Source of the DNA: Saccharomycopsis phalli
Lineage: Eukaryota; Ascomycota; Saccharomycetes; Ascoideales; Saccharomycopsidaceae
Direction of reading: 5' to 3'
Length of the DNA stretch: 64,000 nt
NCBI GenBank assembly: GCA_020342235.1
Contig: CP073213.1
Span: forward strand, 1,962,501-2,026,500
Numbering within the stretch: position 1 is the first letter of the stretch; every line of letters starts with the position of its first letter. The position numbers and the translations under genes are program-made. The notes under the pieces are model-generated. The model saw only the letters and a program-made list of their open reading frames with translations. It had not been told where the DNA came from and ran no database searches. Positions 38,772 through 47,453 of this stretch are shown piece by piece.

Positions 38772-39091
38772 GATGACTTGTGTTGCTGGTTATAGGGTAT
38801 GCCTCTGTAAATTTTCAATATATTATTTTTCACCGGCGCACGTGGCAATGTGACGCCAATTTGCCCTATGTGCGTGCACGTGAGACACTCACATATACCC
38901 ACCAACTATTACTGGCTACTATTATATTTTATTTAATATCCTGTCAATTATTTCCTCGTGCTTTGTAGTGGCATGCCGTTTTTTTTTTTGTTGTGCAGGA
39001 TGTGCCCGGAAAGACGGGCCGCGTACCGATGCATTGACAGTTTGCTATCAAGAGTATATATGACCTTGGGAAACGATGGTTTTCGTACAGT
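38772..39091. promoter_or_regulatory. RPS20/RCH1 divergent promoter
   Basis: The 320 bases carry CACGTG at 38839-38844 and at 38877-38882, a CCAAT at about 38856, and a T10 tract near 38980. In C. albicans Cbf1 and Tbf1 serve ribosomal-protein genes; no clear Tbf1 site was found. Confidence 0.5.
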
Positions 39092-40351
39092 ATGTCTGAT
39101 CAATCAAGTCTAACTTTGCAGGAAAAGGAAAAGCCAGCGTCAAAGACGGCCAAATACTTGATTGTGGTTGGGAAATTCCTCCTATCTCAGTGGTTCTATT
39201 TCATCTTGGCAGCATTGATCGCTATAGCTGCCAAATACCCAAACTTTGCTCGTCATGGTGGGATTATTAAAGCACAATACACCATCAGCTATGGAGCAGT
39301 TGCCTTGATTTTCTTGCAAAACGGATTGTCGATGCGGACGCTGGTATTCCTCTCTCATTTGAGTGACTGGCGAGCCCACATTATTGCGTTGGTGATGCAG
39401 TTTTTGGTCACCGGGTCTATTGTTTTTGGGTTGTGCTCGGCGATCCGGGCGTGTGGAAACAAAAACATCGACGACTGGATGTTGGTGGGTGCAATTGTGA
39501 CGTCAACATGTCCTACTACGATTGCGTCAAATGTCATCATGACCCGACAGGCCAAAGGGTCTGCGGAAAAGACGATTTCCTCGGTGTTTGCCGGCAACTT
39601 GTTTGGTGCGTTTTTCTCGCCGCTTCTTGTTCAAATGTACTTGAGCAGTCCGGGGTGGGAATTCGGAAACCCAAAGAACGGGTCGTCGTTTGTCGAGGTG
39701 TACCGCAGGGTCATGAAGCAGCTCGGGTTGTCGGTGTTTGTACCGCTCTTTGTGGGCCAGTGCATACTCAACATCAATCCTGAGAAAATCCTTGCCATCA
39801 ATGCCAAATATAAACTCGGGAAAGTGGGCAGCGTGTGCCTCTTGCTCAACTTGTTTGCGTCCTTCTCGACCGCGTTCTACCAAAAGGCGTTTTCGTCTGT
39901 GCCCGGGGCGTCGGTGATTATGATTTTCTTCTTGAACGTCGGACTCTATGTCTTGTTTTCGATAATAACCTTCTTTGTTGCCAGAAATTGGCTCATTAAG
40001 CGATTCATCATCGACCGCGAGAAGCAAGAGGGCCTTTGTGCGAAATCCAAGCCGTTTAGATTAGCATACAAGTTCCTTGCGCCGTTTTATTTCTCTCCAA
40101 AGGACACAATCTCGCTCCTATTTGTTTGTCCTGCCAAGACTGCGGCTTTGGGTATTTCCTTGACCACTTCACAGTATGGAGACGACTTCCAGTTTCTTGG
40201 TAAGCTCTTGTCGGCACTTGTATTGTACCAGACTGAACAGGTGCTAGTGGCGAACATTATTGTCATTCCATGTCGAATGTGGATCAACCGGCTTGAGAAG
40301 CAGGACGCAGATGTTGAAATAAGCAGTATTCAGTCGAAGCTGGCATCATAA
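39092..40351 (+). CDS. RCH1: SBF-like solute carrier Rch1 (SLC10A7 type)
   Basis: The 419-residue protein has about ten membrane spans and the SBF-like features FLLSQWFYFILAALIAIAAK, YGAVALIFLQNGLSM, VTSTCPTTIASNVIMTRQAKG and GNLFGAFFSPLL, and matches fungal Rch1. Candida albicans Rch1 is a plasma-membrane protein that limits calcium uptake; the human relative SLC10A7 also affects calcium entry. The helix-breaking region TCPTT corresponds to the core of the bile-acid:sodium symporter fold. The gene is divergent from RPS20 and its 3' flank is a degenerate repeat. Confidence 0.88.
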   Translation: MSDQSSLTLQEKEKPASKTAKYLIVVGKFLLSQWFYFILAALIAIAAKYPNFARHGGIIKAQYTISYGAVALIFLQNGLSMRTLVFLSHLSDWRAHIIALVMQFLVTGSIVFGLCSAIRACGNKNIDDWMLVGAIVTSTCPTTIASNVIMTRQAKGSAEKTISSVFAGNLFGAFFSPLLVQMYLSSPGWEFGNPKNGSSFVEVYRRVMKQLGLSVFVPLFVGQCILNINPEKILAINAKYKLGKVGSVCLLLNLFASFSTAFYQKAFSSVPGASVIMIFFLNVGLYVLFSIITFFVARNWLIKRFIIDREKQEGLCAKSKPFRLAYKFLAPFYFSPKDTISLLFVCPAKTAALGISLTTSQYGDDFQFLGKLLSALVLYQTEQVLVANIIVIPCRMWINRLEKQDADVEISSIQSKLAS

Positions 40352-40632
40352 TACTAGTCATGATACTAGTCATAATGCTAGTCATAGTACTAGACAGTCA
40401 TAATACTACACAATCATAATACTACACAATCATAATACTACACAGTAATAATAACACTACACAATCATAATACTACACAGTGTAACACTATACAGTAATC
40501 ATAATAACACCATACAGTCATAACACTAGAGTCATAACACTACACAATCATACCACTAGAGTTATAACACCACACAATCATACCACTACAGTCAACACTA
40601 CACAGTAAACCTAAAAATACATTCTATCCATA
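40352..40632. repeat. degenerate repeat TCATAATACTACACAA, RCH1/ARP9 convergent region
   Basis: Nearly all 281 bases consist of variants of CATAATACTACACAAT and CTAGTCATAATACTAG. Copies drift in length (12-17 bp). No gene is present. Confidence 0.85.
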
Positions 40633-42036
40633 CTAGTGGTTCAAGTCCCATATCAAATCTGGCCCAGACTCCTCAAAGTCATCCTTCTTAATCAAGTAAA
40701 AGTCGCTGCCAATGTTGGTAATCTGGCTCGAGTGGCTTCCTGGACCAAAACACAACTTGACCAAGATCAACGCCCCCAAAATAGTCAAGTCGCTCACATT
40801 GGTCTCCTCGCTCTTCCAGTCAGCAAAGTACTCTGGCTTCTTCAAGAAATTAATATGGTTGGGAACCTGGTTGTACGTCACAGAACTCTCGGGGCCCCCT
40901 GTGGATCGAAACTTGGACTCGGGATCGTTGGTCGACTCCGATTCAACCAAGTACTTGTCTCGTAGTCTCTCAAACAAGTACTCCCGGAAACCTCTGATAC
41001 TGGTTACTGGCCCGTTCAAAATAATATTCGACCACAACTCCTGCCGTTTCGTGGTGTCGCTTATCTTCTTTATAGTATAGTCAACGTAATACTGTATTTG
41101 GTCAATCAACTCTCCGTACCCCATGAATCGCGGCTTCCCGACGGTCAACTCGTTACCGCTAGAGTCTATAAAACTGTTACTTTCTAGCTCTGAATTAGCC
41201 TTATTCTTGTCTTCATCCGGCTTGCCCTTTTCCTGTTGTTCTCTCTCCAACAACATTTCCTTGGGCTTGTCGGAATTCACAATCTTTAACACGTCTATTT
41301 CCTCCTCATTAAAGTCCTGGTGAATCTTCTTGGTTTCATCCGACAAAATCTCATAAATCTCAGACCGTTTCAAGTCCTCCACCTGCGCCTGGCTCAAATT
41401 TGGTAATAGCTTGGTCAACTTCTTATTGATGTCGTTCCCGCCAATTTTTAGTAACGTATGTGCATATGTCAATGGCAAGTAATCAACAATCGGCTGGACG
41501 GAGAACTTGTCGTAGCCAATATCAATCACCAAAGAGGTGGTAAGACTGTTGGAACCGTATGCCAATAGCAAGCACAAACTGTTGGAGACTATGGTGACGG
41601 AGCTGATGTGGTCCAAATTCTCATAAAAGTAGTTGATTGATTTCTGCAACTCGAGCTTGGAGAAGTTGCCAAGCAACGAACTGGACGGTATAATCACCGC
41701 GTTGACGTTCAACAAATGATGGGTGTATGTATCTTGGTCCTCGGTGTGGAATTTCAAAACAGAACGATAGACGAGTTTCACGAAATAGTTGAACGCGTTG
41801 TTGTCGGTTATGACTCCGTTTTCGATGAATTTCACCTCGTCAGAGCCGTCGACAGTGGAACTGTGCGAGGCATAGAAATGGGGTTTACCATTGGAGTGGC
41901 GGTACACTTTTGTAGGCACGGAAATGGTCTTTGAAGGAAACGAGTCATGCAAGCTGCTGACGGAGTCAAACTGCGCATGAGAAACCACCGATCCCAATTG
42001 AAGCACAAAGTATTGGTATTCTTTATGAGGAGCCAT
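40633..42036 (-). CDS. ARP9: actin-related protein Arp9 (RSC and SWI/SNF remodellers)
   Basis: The frame reads from 42075, but the ATG at 42036 gives the start MAPHKEYQYFVLQ, similar to yeast Arp9, and 467 residues. Arp9-like blocks include VIDIGYDKFSVQPIVDYLPL, KIGGNDINKKLTKLLP, EIYEILSDETKK, GKPRFMGYGELI and the end GPDLIWDLNH. The actin fold is degenerate, with the ATP-binding glycines mostly lost, as known for Arp9, which with Arp7 forms a regulatory dimer on the Snf2/Sth1 HSA helix. A hydrophilic insert (LLEREQQEKGKPDEDKNKAN) is present as in other Arp9 proteins. It shares a 131-base promoter with CSE4. Confidence 0.9.
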   Translation of the reverse strand: MAPHKEYQYFVLQLGSVVSHAQFDSVSSLHDSFPSKTISVPTKVYRHSNGKPHFYASHSSTVDGSDEVKFIENGVITDNNAFNYFVKLVYRSVLKFHTEDQDTYTHHLLNVNAVIIPSSSLLGNFSKLELQKSINYFYENLDHISSVTIVSNSLCLLLAYGSNSLTTSLVIDIGYDKFSVQPIVDYLPLTYAHTLLKIGGNDINKKLTKLLPNLSQAQVEDLKRSEIYEILSDETKKIHQDFNEEEIDVLKIVNSDKPKEMLLEREQQEKGKPDEDKNKANSELESNSFIDSSGNELTVGKPRFMGYGELIDQIQYYVDYTIKKISDTTKRQELWSNIILNGPVTSIRGFREYLFERLRDKYLVESESTNDPESKFRSTGGPESSVTYNQVPNHINFLKKPEYFADWKSEETNVSDLTILGALILVKLCFGPGSHSSQITNIGSDFYLIKKDDFEESGPDLIWDLNH

Positions 42037-42167
42037 TGTGGATTGTTGACGCAACTCTCTCTGCTGGAAAAACACCAGAAAACAAGGGGCGCGACCACCC
42101 CCTCTATCATGGCACGTGACACTAGACGCGTCTATTTTGAAAACGGGGACGTTGGGGTTCGAGCAAC
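42037..42167. promoter_or_regulatory. ARP9/CSE4 divergent promoter with MCB and E-box
   Basis: CACGTGAC at 42113-42120 is a Cbf1-type E-box. ACGCGT at 42126-42131, inside the palindrome AGACGCGTCT, is an MCB element bound by MBF for G1/S transcription. It lies 36 bases before the CSE4 start. Confidence 0.55.
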
Positions 42168-42614
42168 ATGGCCAGACTTTCAGGAGAGAGTAGAAAACGT
42201 CGAAAGTCTCTTACGAAGAAATCAAGAGCAAAGGTTAAACGGGAAGCCCAGGATGACCTCAAGGCTACTGGTATAAGACGGAACCATCCGTCAGACCCAG
42301 TACATCAAGCAAAGCCCAGAAGATACCGACCTGGGACAGTGGCTCTTCGAGAGATTCGCAAGTTCCAAAAGACCACTGATTTGTTGATTCGGAAGCTACC
42401 ATTCTCGCGATTAATTCGAGAGATTGCCATTGAGTTTATGGGATATGACGACTTGAGATGGCAGTCTGTGGCTATTTTGGCGTTGCAAGAAGCTGCCGAG
42501 GCGTTTTTGGTGAACTTGTTTGAGGATACCAACTTGTGTGCGGTACATGCCAAACGGGTTACTATAATGCAGAAGGATATTCAATTAGCCAGACGAATTA
42601 GGGGTCAATATTAA
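42168..42614 (+). CDS. CSE4: centromeric histone H3 variant Cse4/CENP-A
   Basis: The 148-residue protein ends in a histone H3 fold ([34 protein letters not shown]). The differences from H3 are those of CENP-A: a longer loop 1 ([13 protein letters not shown]), the tryptophan after the loop, and RRIRGQY at the end. The basic N-tail has about 56 residues and carries none of the canonical H3 tail marks (no ARTKQT or ARKS). It replaces H3 in centromeric nucleosomes. The tail is far shorter than that of S. cerevisiae Cse4 (229 aa in total), and helix 2 ([17 protein letters not shown]) is unusually H3-like. It converges on BOS1, 36 bases between stops. Confidence 0.94.
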   Translation: MARLSGESRKRRKSLTKKSRAKVKREAQDDLKATGIRRNHPSDPVHQAKPRRYRPGTVALREIRKFQKTTDLLIRKLPFSRLIREIAIEFMGYDDLRWQSVAILALQEAAEAFLVNLFEDTNLCAVHAKRVTIMQKDIQLARRIRGQY

Positions 42615-42650
42615 CTATGTGATTTTATGTGTATGTAAATATATGGGTGT

Positions 42651-43381
42651 TCATCCCAAGTAGCTGTATATCAAGTAGAAACAAGCAATGGTGACAATGG
42701 CCCCGCCAAAGAATACAAAGCGGTCCTTGTACACCCGTCGCTCGACCAGCTGGATCGTGCCTCGGGACACTCCCAACGTCACCAAGCTGCTCGACAACTT
42801 CTTTTCAAACTTGATCAAAAACTCATTCTGGATGACAATGTCGTCAAACGACCGCTGGCCCATTTCTAGAATCTCGTCCAACTGCTGGCTCGATCGCTGG
42901 AGCGAGTTCTTCTCCTTGTACATGCCCTCTTTGAAGCTCATGCCGCTTCCAGGGTTCTGCGAATATGGATTGTCGGTGGACGATGTGGTCGACATGGGAT
43001 TCACCGCGCGAGTCGATCTGTTTAGCAACTCGCTCTTGTTGTTTGCAAACGCGTCCCGGTCCTTTTTGTTCTTGACTGCTTCGAACCGCACCTTGAGATC
43101 AGACGCCTCGCTCCGGAACTTGTTCAACCGTTTGCCAAACTTTTGCTTGTTCTCCGGGTTTGGCTCCTTGTGTATAAGGTCGTTGAGCTCGTTGATGGTC
43201 CGGTTCAACCCGGTGATCGACACCGATATTTGCCCTTGGGTCGATAGTGGTGCAGTGCTGTACAGACTCTCAAACTCGTCGAGGTCTTTTTTCAATGTCT
43301 GGATCTGCTTTATCCCATGTGAAAATAGCGAGTTCTGTGGCCGTTAGTCTGCTGTAACTTGATTGATGTGTCACTTACCAT
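42651..43381 (-). CDS. BOS1: ER-Golgi SNARE Bos1, two exons
   Basis: Exon 1 is only the ATG (43379-43381); exon 2 is 42651-43334. The spliced 228-residue protein starts MNSLFSHGIKQIQTLKKDLDEFE, aligned with yeast [23 protein letters not shown]. Further family blocks are YSTAPLSTQGQISVSITGLN, LDEILEMGQRSFDDIVIQNEFL (SNARE motif) and a C-terminal membrane anchor (FVFFGGAIVTIACFYLIYSYLG). Bos1 acts with Sec22, Bet1 and Sed5 in fusion of COPII vesicles. S. cerevisiae BOS1 is also spliced near its start, which supports the model. Without splicing the first 15 residues of the conserved N-terminus would be lost. Confidence 0.93.
43335..43378 (-). other. BOS1 spliceosomal intron, 44 nt, directly after the start codon
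   Basis: Coding-strand donor GTAAGT follows the ATG with no base between; the branch motif is GACTAAC with its A 9 nt before the CAG acceptor. Splicing joins ATG to AACTCGCTA in frame. Confidence 0.88.
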
Positions 43382-43709
43382 ATTAGTCCCGAGTGTGTTT
43401 TGGGATGCTGTCTTTTTTTTTCCAATGTACCAAGTATTTGGAAAAGCCCGGGGGGCAGTTTTGCTGCTGCAATAAAATGGAGTGCCACGTTTAATAAAAA
43501 TTTTTCTGCCTTGTTTACAATTGCAATTGTATGGGCCATCCCAATTTCAGATCTGGGTTTGTTTGTGCGTGTATGGTAAATTCCACTGGCAGATTCCGTA
43601 TTTGGCAACGCTCCAGGGGAGGAACCTGCCACCGGGAAGTTACACATTGCGATTGCTTGTCTACAGTCACCCAGGAAAGTTTGCACGAGGGCGAGAATCA
43701 CGAGAAAAC
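43382..43709. promoter_or_regulatory. BOS1 / 43.7-kb gene divergent promoter
   Basis: The 328 bases hold a T9 tract near 43411 and an A/T run near 43490-43505. The right-hand frame is open upstream to 43482, but the ATG at 43710 precedes the first plausible protein start. I see no further sites. Confidence 0.35.
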
Positions 43710-46700
43710 ATGGCGAAATCCAAGAATATTCTTAGTCGCAACATGTCATTGAATAAAAACAATAAGCGGCCGGATATTTCTGCGGGAAATTTGGCATCCA
43801 GTGCAGCAGCAATGGCTGCCAATGCAGCTCTTGCCAACCACAACAAACAACTGGAAACCCAAGGACAGCCAAACACAAACACATATGGTGTTGGCAACGT
43901 GTTAAAGACCCCGAGCCAAGAAGGGGCCCACAAAAAGTCGCCAAAGCCTGCGAAGCAACCCACTACACCAAAGAGCAATAGTTCCCACAGGAGACAAGTT
44001 TCCAACAGCGCAAAGAAACTCGCGCCCATTGAGTTGGAGACCCATGCCAAGTCGGGCAAGAAGTCGCCAGGCGTGTCTCCGAAGCGTCTTTCTCTTGGAA
44101 AGTCCCCGAGAAAGGTGGTTGCTCAGAATGTGTCACCCAAGAATGCCACCATTGGCAACAACTTTAGTACCAACGAGGCATTGTCAGGGAACGAGGAGCT
44201 CTTTGCGGCGTCTGGTGCCCAGGAGGCTGTTCGCGAACTGAATATCCCGAAGCGAGACGTCCCTATTTTCAGCCAGCAGGATGAAGCTTTCTCCAAGAGC
44301 GGTGCTGAGAAGAGCGACGGGATTATCGCTGAGATTGAGAAACGAAGCTTGCCGCTAACCCAAGACGAGGAGCGATTGGCGGCTTTCTCAGCGCATTCGG
44401 CGTTGGCTCAGGAAGAAGATGATGACGAGGACGAGTATCAAGATGCCTCGAGGGATTTTGACGCAGAGGAAGATGCTGCGCCACATCTTGCTAGCCAGAA
44501 CCACACAGGGGCCCGTCAGAACCATGGAAATGCCTCTGAGAATGTGGGACAATCTGATGTGCCGCACACTATTGCAGGACATGGGAAGGAGTCTGCAGCG
44601 ACACTCACTGATGTGAAGGGTGTTTCTTCTGTAGATGAGAGGGATGTGAAGATGGACGAGAGAGATGTGAAGCGTATTCCTTCTATTGACGATAGAGACG
44701 TGAAGCGTATTTCTTCTATTGACGAGAGAGACGTGAAGCGTGATTCAAAATCAACCTATGCTAGTGCACACACCAAGCCTATGGAAGGTTTCGACTACAG
44801 TAAGCGTGCTAGTGACTATTCTGGGCATAACATCAATTTTGGACACGGTAATGAAACCGAAACTGGTGTCTACGAGCATGAGAACGAGACTGGGTACCAA
44901 CATGAAGATGGACATAGTACGCATGTGTCTCAACAGACTGGTTTCGAAAACCTGGGCACTGCGGCAAATATTGAGGCCCGAAAAGTCGACCCAGGAGCTG
45001 ATTTGCCGTTGAACTTGCTGAACATGCCACCAATTTCCCAAACGAGACTTGGCCCGGTTTCGGAGGATGCAGGCAAGAAGATGGAGGGTGAGAAGCGGGA
45101 ATTTACAAATGGAAATTGGGAGGTGGAGGATAAGGAGGTGGAACTGAAGGAGGTGGAAAAGAAAGAGGTGGAAAAGAAGGAACTGGAAAAGAAGGAGTTG
45201 GAAAAGAAGGAACTGGAAAAGAAGGAACTGGAAAAGAAGGCGCTGGAACAAACGAAATTGGAGAAAAAGGCATTGGAAAAGAAGGAAAAAGAACGAGAAA
45301 AGGAGGCAAAGTTGGCAGCCAAGAAGGAAAAGAACGAGAAAAAGAAGGAAAAAGGCAAGTGGAGAAGTGGTTTATTTGGCAAGGATGGCATTATCTCGTT
45401 TGGTTCTGGCAAAAAGAAGGTGGATGGTAAAAAGTCGCGCAAATCAGTGGAGCAACCAAAACCGGGTGTTGAAGTTTCGGACAGCCGCAAGGAAAGTATT
45501 CACGACAATCCATTGCATAAGCAGGCTATAGAAGAAAAGGTTGCACCGGCTGAACAAACGACTGTTCCAGTTGAACAAACGACTGTTCCAGTTGAACAAA
45601 AGACTGTTTCGTCTGAACAAACGACTGTTCCGTCTGAGCAAAAGACTGTTCCAATTGAACAAAAGGTTGCCCCAGTTATACCAATGGCTGCTCCGCTTGA
45701 AGAAAAGGCTGTTCCGCTTGAAGAAAAGACAATTCCGATTAAAGAAAAGACAGTTCCGATTAAAGAAAAGAACGTTCCGATTGAGCAAGAGGATGCACCA
45801 GTTGAACTAACGGCTGTTCCGCATGAACAAAAGATTGTAGCGGTTGAACAGGCTGTTGTGGTTGAACAAAAGGTCACAGTTGAGCAAAAGACGGTCATGG
45901 TTGGACAAAAGGCTGTTCCGGTTGAGCAAAATGCAGTGGTGGAACATACAACAGTTGTTGCCGAGCAAAAGACGGTTTCATTGGAACAAAAGGCGGCTCC
46001 AATTGAGCAAAAGGCGGGTGCAATTGAGAAACAAGCAGCTCCAATTGAGCAAGAGGCAGCACCAATTGAGCAAGAGGCAGCACCAATTGAGCAAGAGGCA
46101 GCCCCAATTGAACAAAAGGCAGCCCCAATTGAACAAAAGGCAGCCCCAATTGAACAAAAGGCAGCACCAATTGAGCAAAACCCATCTATGGAACAAGCAC
46201 ATTCTATGGATCAAAACTTATCCACGGGTCAAAACCCTGCCGTGGAACAAAACCTTGCTACGGAACAAACGACCGCTCCTACAGAGGGACACGTCTTCAA
46301 GGGATCATTGGACCCATCCTTGGGAAATTCCACATTGTCGGACCCACCTTTTTTAAATTCCACATTGCCAGAGGTTGAGAAGCCGACTGGTGCTACGGTG
46401 TCAAAAACTGTGGAGCATATAGATAAGCCGAGCGGATACCAATTGGTGGATAAAGTTGATGCAGCCAATCATCGGGAGACAAACGAGGGGTCTGCAAGAT
46501 TGATACACACTCCAAAAAGAGAAACACAAGGTGGGTCTGGACTTGAAGGTGTACTGGCAACTTTGAATGATTCGGATATTCCAGCACGGTCGGAAAAACG
46601 GCTTGGGTCGGTGTCGGACCCAATTGAGTCTGACATTTCCGCTCGAGAAGAGTTCAATTCGCTGACACCCGAAATAGCGTCATATACGCGGAGTGCCACG

Positions 46701-47102
46701 CTCAAGGATCTCGTTGCACAAAATGATATGCTTATCCGACAGTTGGAGCTGGAGTCGCCGAGCTTGAATGGCGAAGACACGGATGTGAGCAGCCACATTA
46801 CGGGAAAGGAAAGTATGTTGGACATGAAGTCGCCGCGACAGCTGACTGCGCTCTACAAGCGGATTCTTGCGCCGGAGTCTACACATGCAAAAGGCAATCC
46901 ATCTGTTCGGTCGCTCACAAGCAGACAAGGCATCATTGGCGACGATACGGTGACAGGTGCGGTTAGCAGCCCGGGGCCGGCTGCAGACGGCAGCCTGCAG
47001 CCACAGCGGACCAAGGCAGTGACACCCCCGCAGCAGGAGAAGTTGATCAACAGCAAGCGGCCGAACCGGTTTGGCAAGTTTTTCGCCAAGGTGTTGAAGT
47101 AG
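43710..47102 (+). CDS. uncharacterised large low-complexity protein with heptapeptide repeats
   Basis: I recognise no family for this 1130-residue protein. It begins MAKSKNILSRNMSLNKNNKR, then an Ala/Asn-rich helix (SSAAAMAANAALANHNKQLE) and a Ser/Lys-rich basic part. An acidic patch (EEDDDEDEYQD) follows, then three RDVKRI-SSIDE repeats. Next are a KELEK-repeat coiled coil (45120-45340) and a lysine-rich stretch with WRSGLFGKDGIISFGSGKKK. About 31 heptapeptides of the TVPVEQK/AAPIEQK type follow (45535-46180). The C-terminus has a likely helix (TLKDLVAQNDMLIRQLELES) and ends RPNRFGKFFAKVLK, a basic amphipathic tail that could bind membrane. No catalytic domain is visible. A scaffold or cortex protein is one guess; this is not supported by homology I can name. 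Confidence 0.75.
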   Translation: MAKSKNILSRNMSLNKNNKRPDISAGNLASSAAAMAANAALANHNKQLETQGQPNTNTYGVGNVLKTPSQEGAHKKSPKPAKQPTTPKSNSSHRRQVSNSAKKLAPIELETHAKSGKKSPGVSPKRLSLGKSPRKVVAQNVSPKNATIGNNFSTNEALSGNEELFAASGAQEAVRELNIPKRDVPIFSQQDEAFSKSGAEKSDGIIAEIEKRSLPLTQDEERLAAFSAHSALAQEEDDDEDEYQDASRDFDAEEDAAPHLASQNHTGARQNHGNASENVGQSDVPHTIAGHGKESAATLTDVKGVSSVDERDVKMDERDVKRIPSIDDRDVKRISSIDERDVKRDSKSTYASAHTKPMEGFDYSKRASDYSGHNINFGHGNETETGVYEHENETGYQHEDGHSTHVSQQTGFENLGTAANIEARKVDPGADLPLNLLNMPPISQTRLGPVSEDAGKKMEGEKREFTNGNWEVEDKEVELKEVEKKEVEKKELEKKELEKKELEKKELEKKALEQTKLEKKALEKKEKEREKEAKLAAKKEKNEKKKEKGKWRSGLFGKDGIISFGSGKKKVDGKKSRKSVEQPKPGVEVSDSRKESIHDNPLHKQAIEEKVAPAEQTTVPVEQTTVPVEQKTVSSEQTTVPSEQKTVPIEQKVAPVIPMAAPLEEKAVPLEEKTIPIKEKTVPIKEKNVPIEQEDAPVELTAVPHEQKIVAVEQAVVVEQKVTVEQKTVMVGQKAVPVEQNAVVEHTTVVAEQKTVSLEQKAAPIEQKAGAIEKQAAPIEQEAAPIEQEAAPIEQEAAPIEQKAAPIEQKAAPIEQKAAPIEQNPSMEQAHSMDQNLSTGQNPAVEQNLATEQTTAPTEGHVFKGSLDPSLGNSTLSDPPFLNSTLPEVEKPTGATVSKTVEHIDKPSGYQLVDKVDAANHRETNEGSARLIHTPKRETQGGSGLEGVLATLNDSDIPARSEKRLGSVSDPIESDISAREEFNSLTPEIASYTRSATLKDLVAQNDMLIRQLELESPSLNGEDTDVSSHITGKESMLDMKSPRQLTALYKRILAPESTHAKGNPSVRSLTSRQGIIGDDTVTGAVSSPGPAADGSLQPQRTKAVTPPQQEKLINSKRPNRFGKFFAKVLK
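45535..46180 (+). repeat. 21-bp coding minisatellite (heptapeptide xVPVEQK)
   Basis: About 31 units of 21 bases code for seven residues each, mostly TVPVEQK early and AAPIEQK/AAPIEQE late. The last seven copies are nearly identical, whereas early copies have drifted and two have lost a codon, showing expansion from the 3' side. Confidence 0.9.
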
Positions 47103-47453
47103 ATATGATTAGTATAAGCCCGATGTTTTTCCCCAGTGTACGTTTCTCCCTCCTCCCTCCCCACCGGCAAGCCGCGGGTGTCAATCCCTTGTCTCAGGCT
47201 CACCCGCACCTTGTCAGGTGTCATTTAAGCCATGTCCGGGTAAGCGGCCTGGCCACATCTGCTTAGAGAATGCACTAACCGCACTTTGATTTTGTTTTAC
47301 TGGATATTCAAGAAGCGAATATTACGTTATAATTTCGGGATTGCGCGAGTTGGAGAGCAGCATACCACACTATTTAATTGAACCATATACAAGATTCGGG
47401 AGCGCCTCCTTACCAGAACAATTGTCAGCCACCTCTAGTTTTATCAGTCGCAA
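47103..47453. promoter_or_regulatory. upstream region of the Msn4-like gene
   Basis: The 351 bases include a C/T-rich stretch (47147-47163) and a CCGCGG near 47173. I found no clear stress element (AGGGG) or TATA box. No gene or repeat was seen. Confidence 0.3.

Noticed and set aside
42113-42120. CDEI-like GTCACGTG near CSE4 as a possible point centromere
   Set aside because: No adjoining AT-rich CDEII or CDEIII pattern; it sits in a 131-bp promoter.
42150-42165. GGTTCGAG as a tRNA B box
   Set aside because: No A box or cloverleaf pairing around it; no tRNA gene was recognised anywhere in the window.
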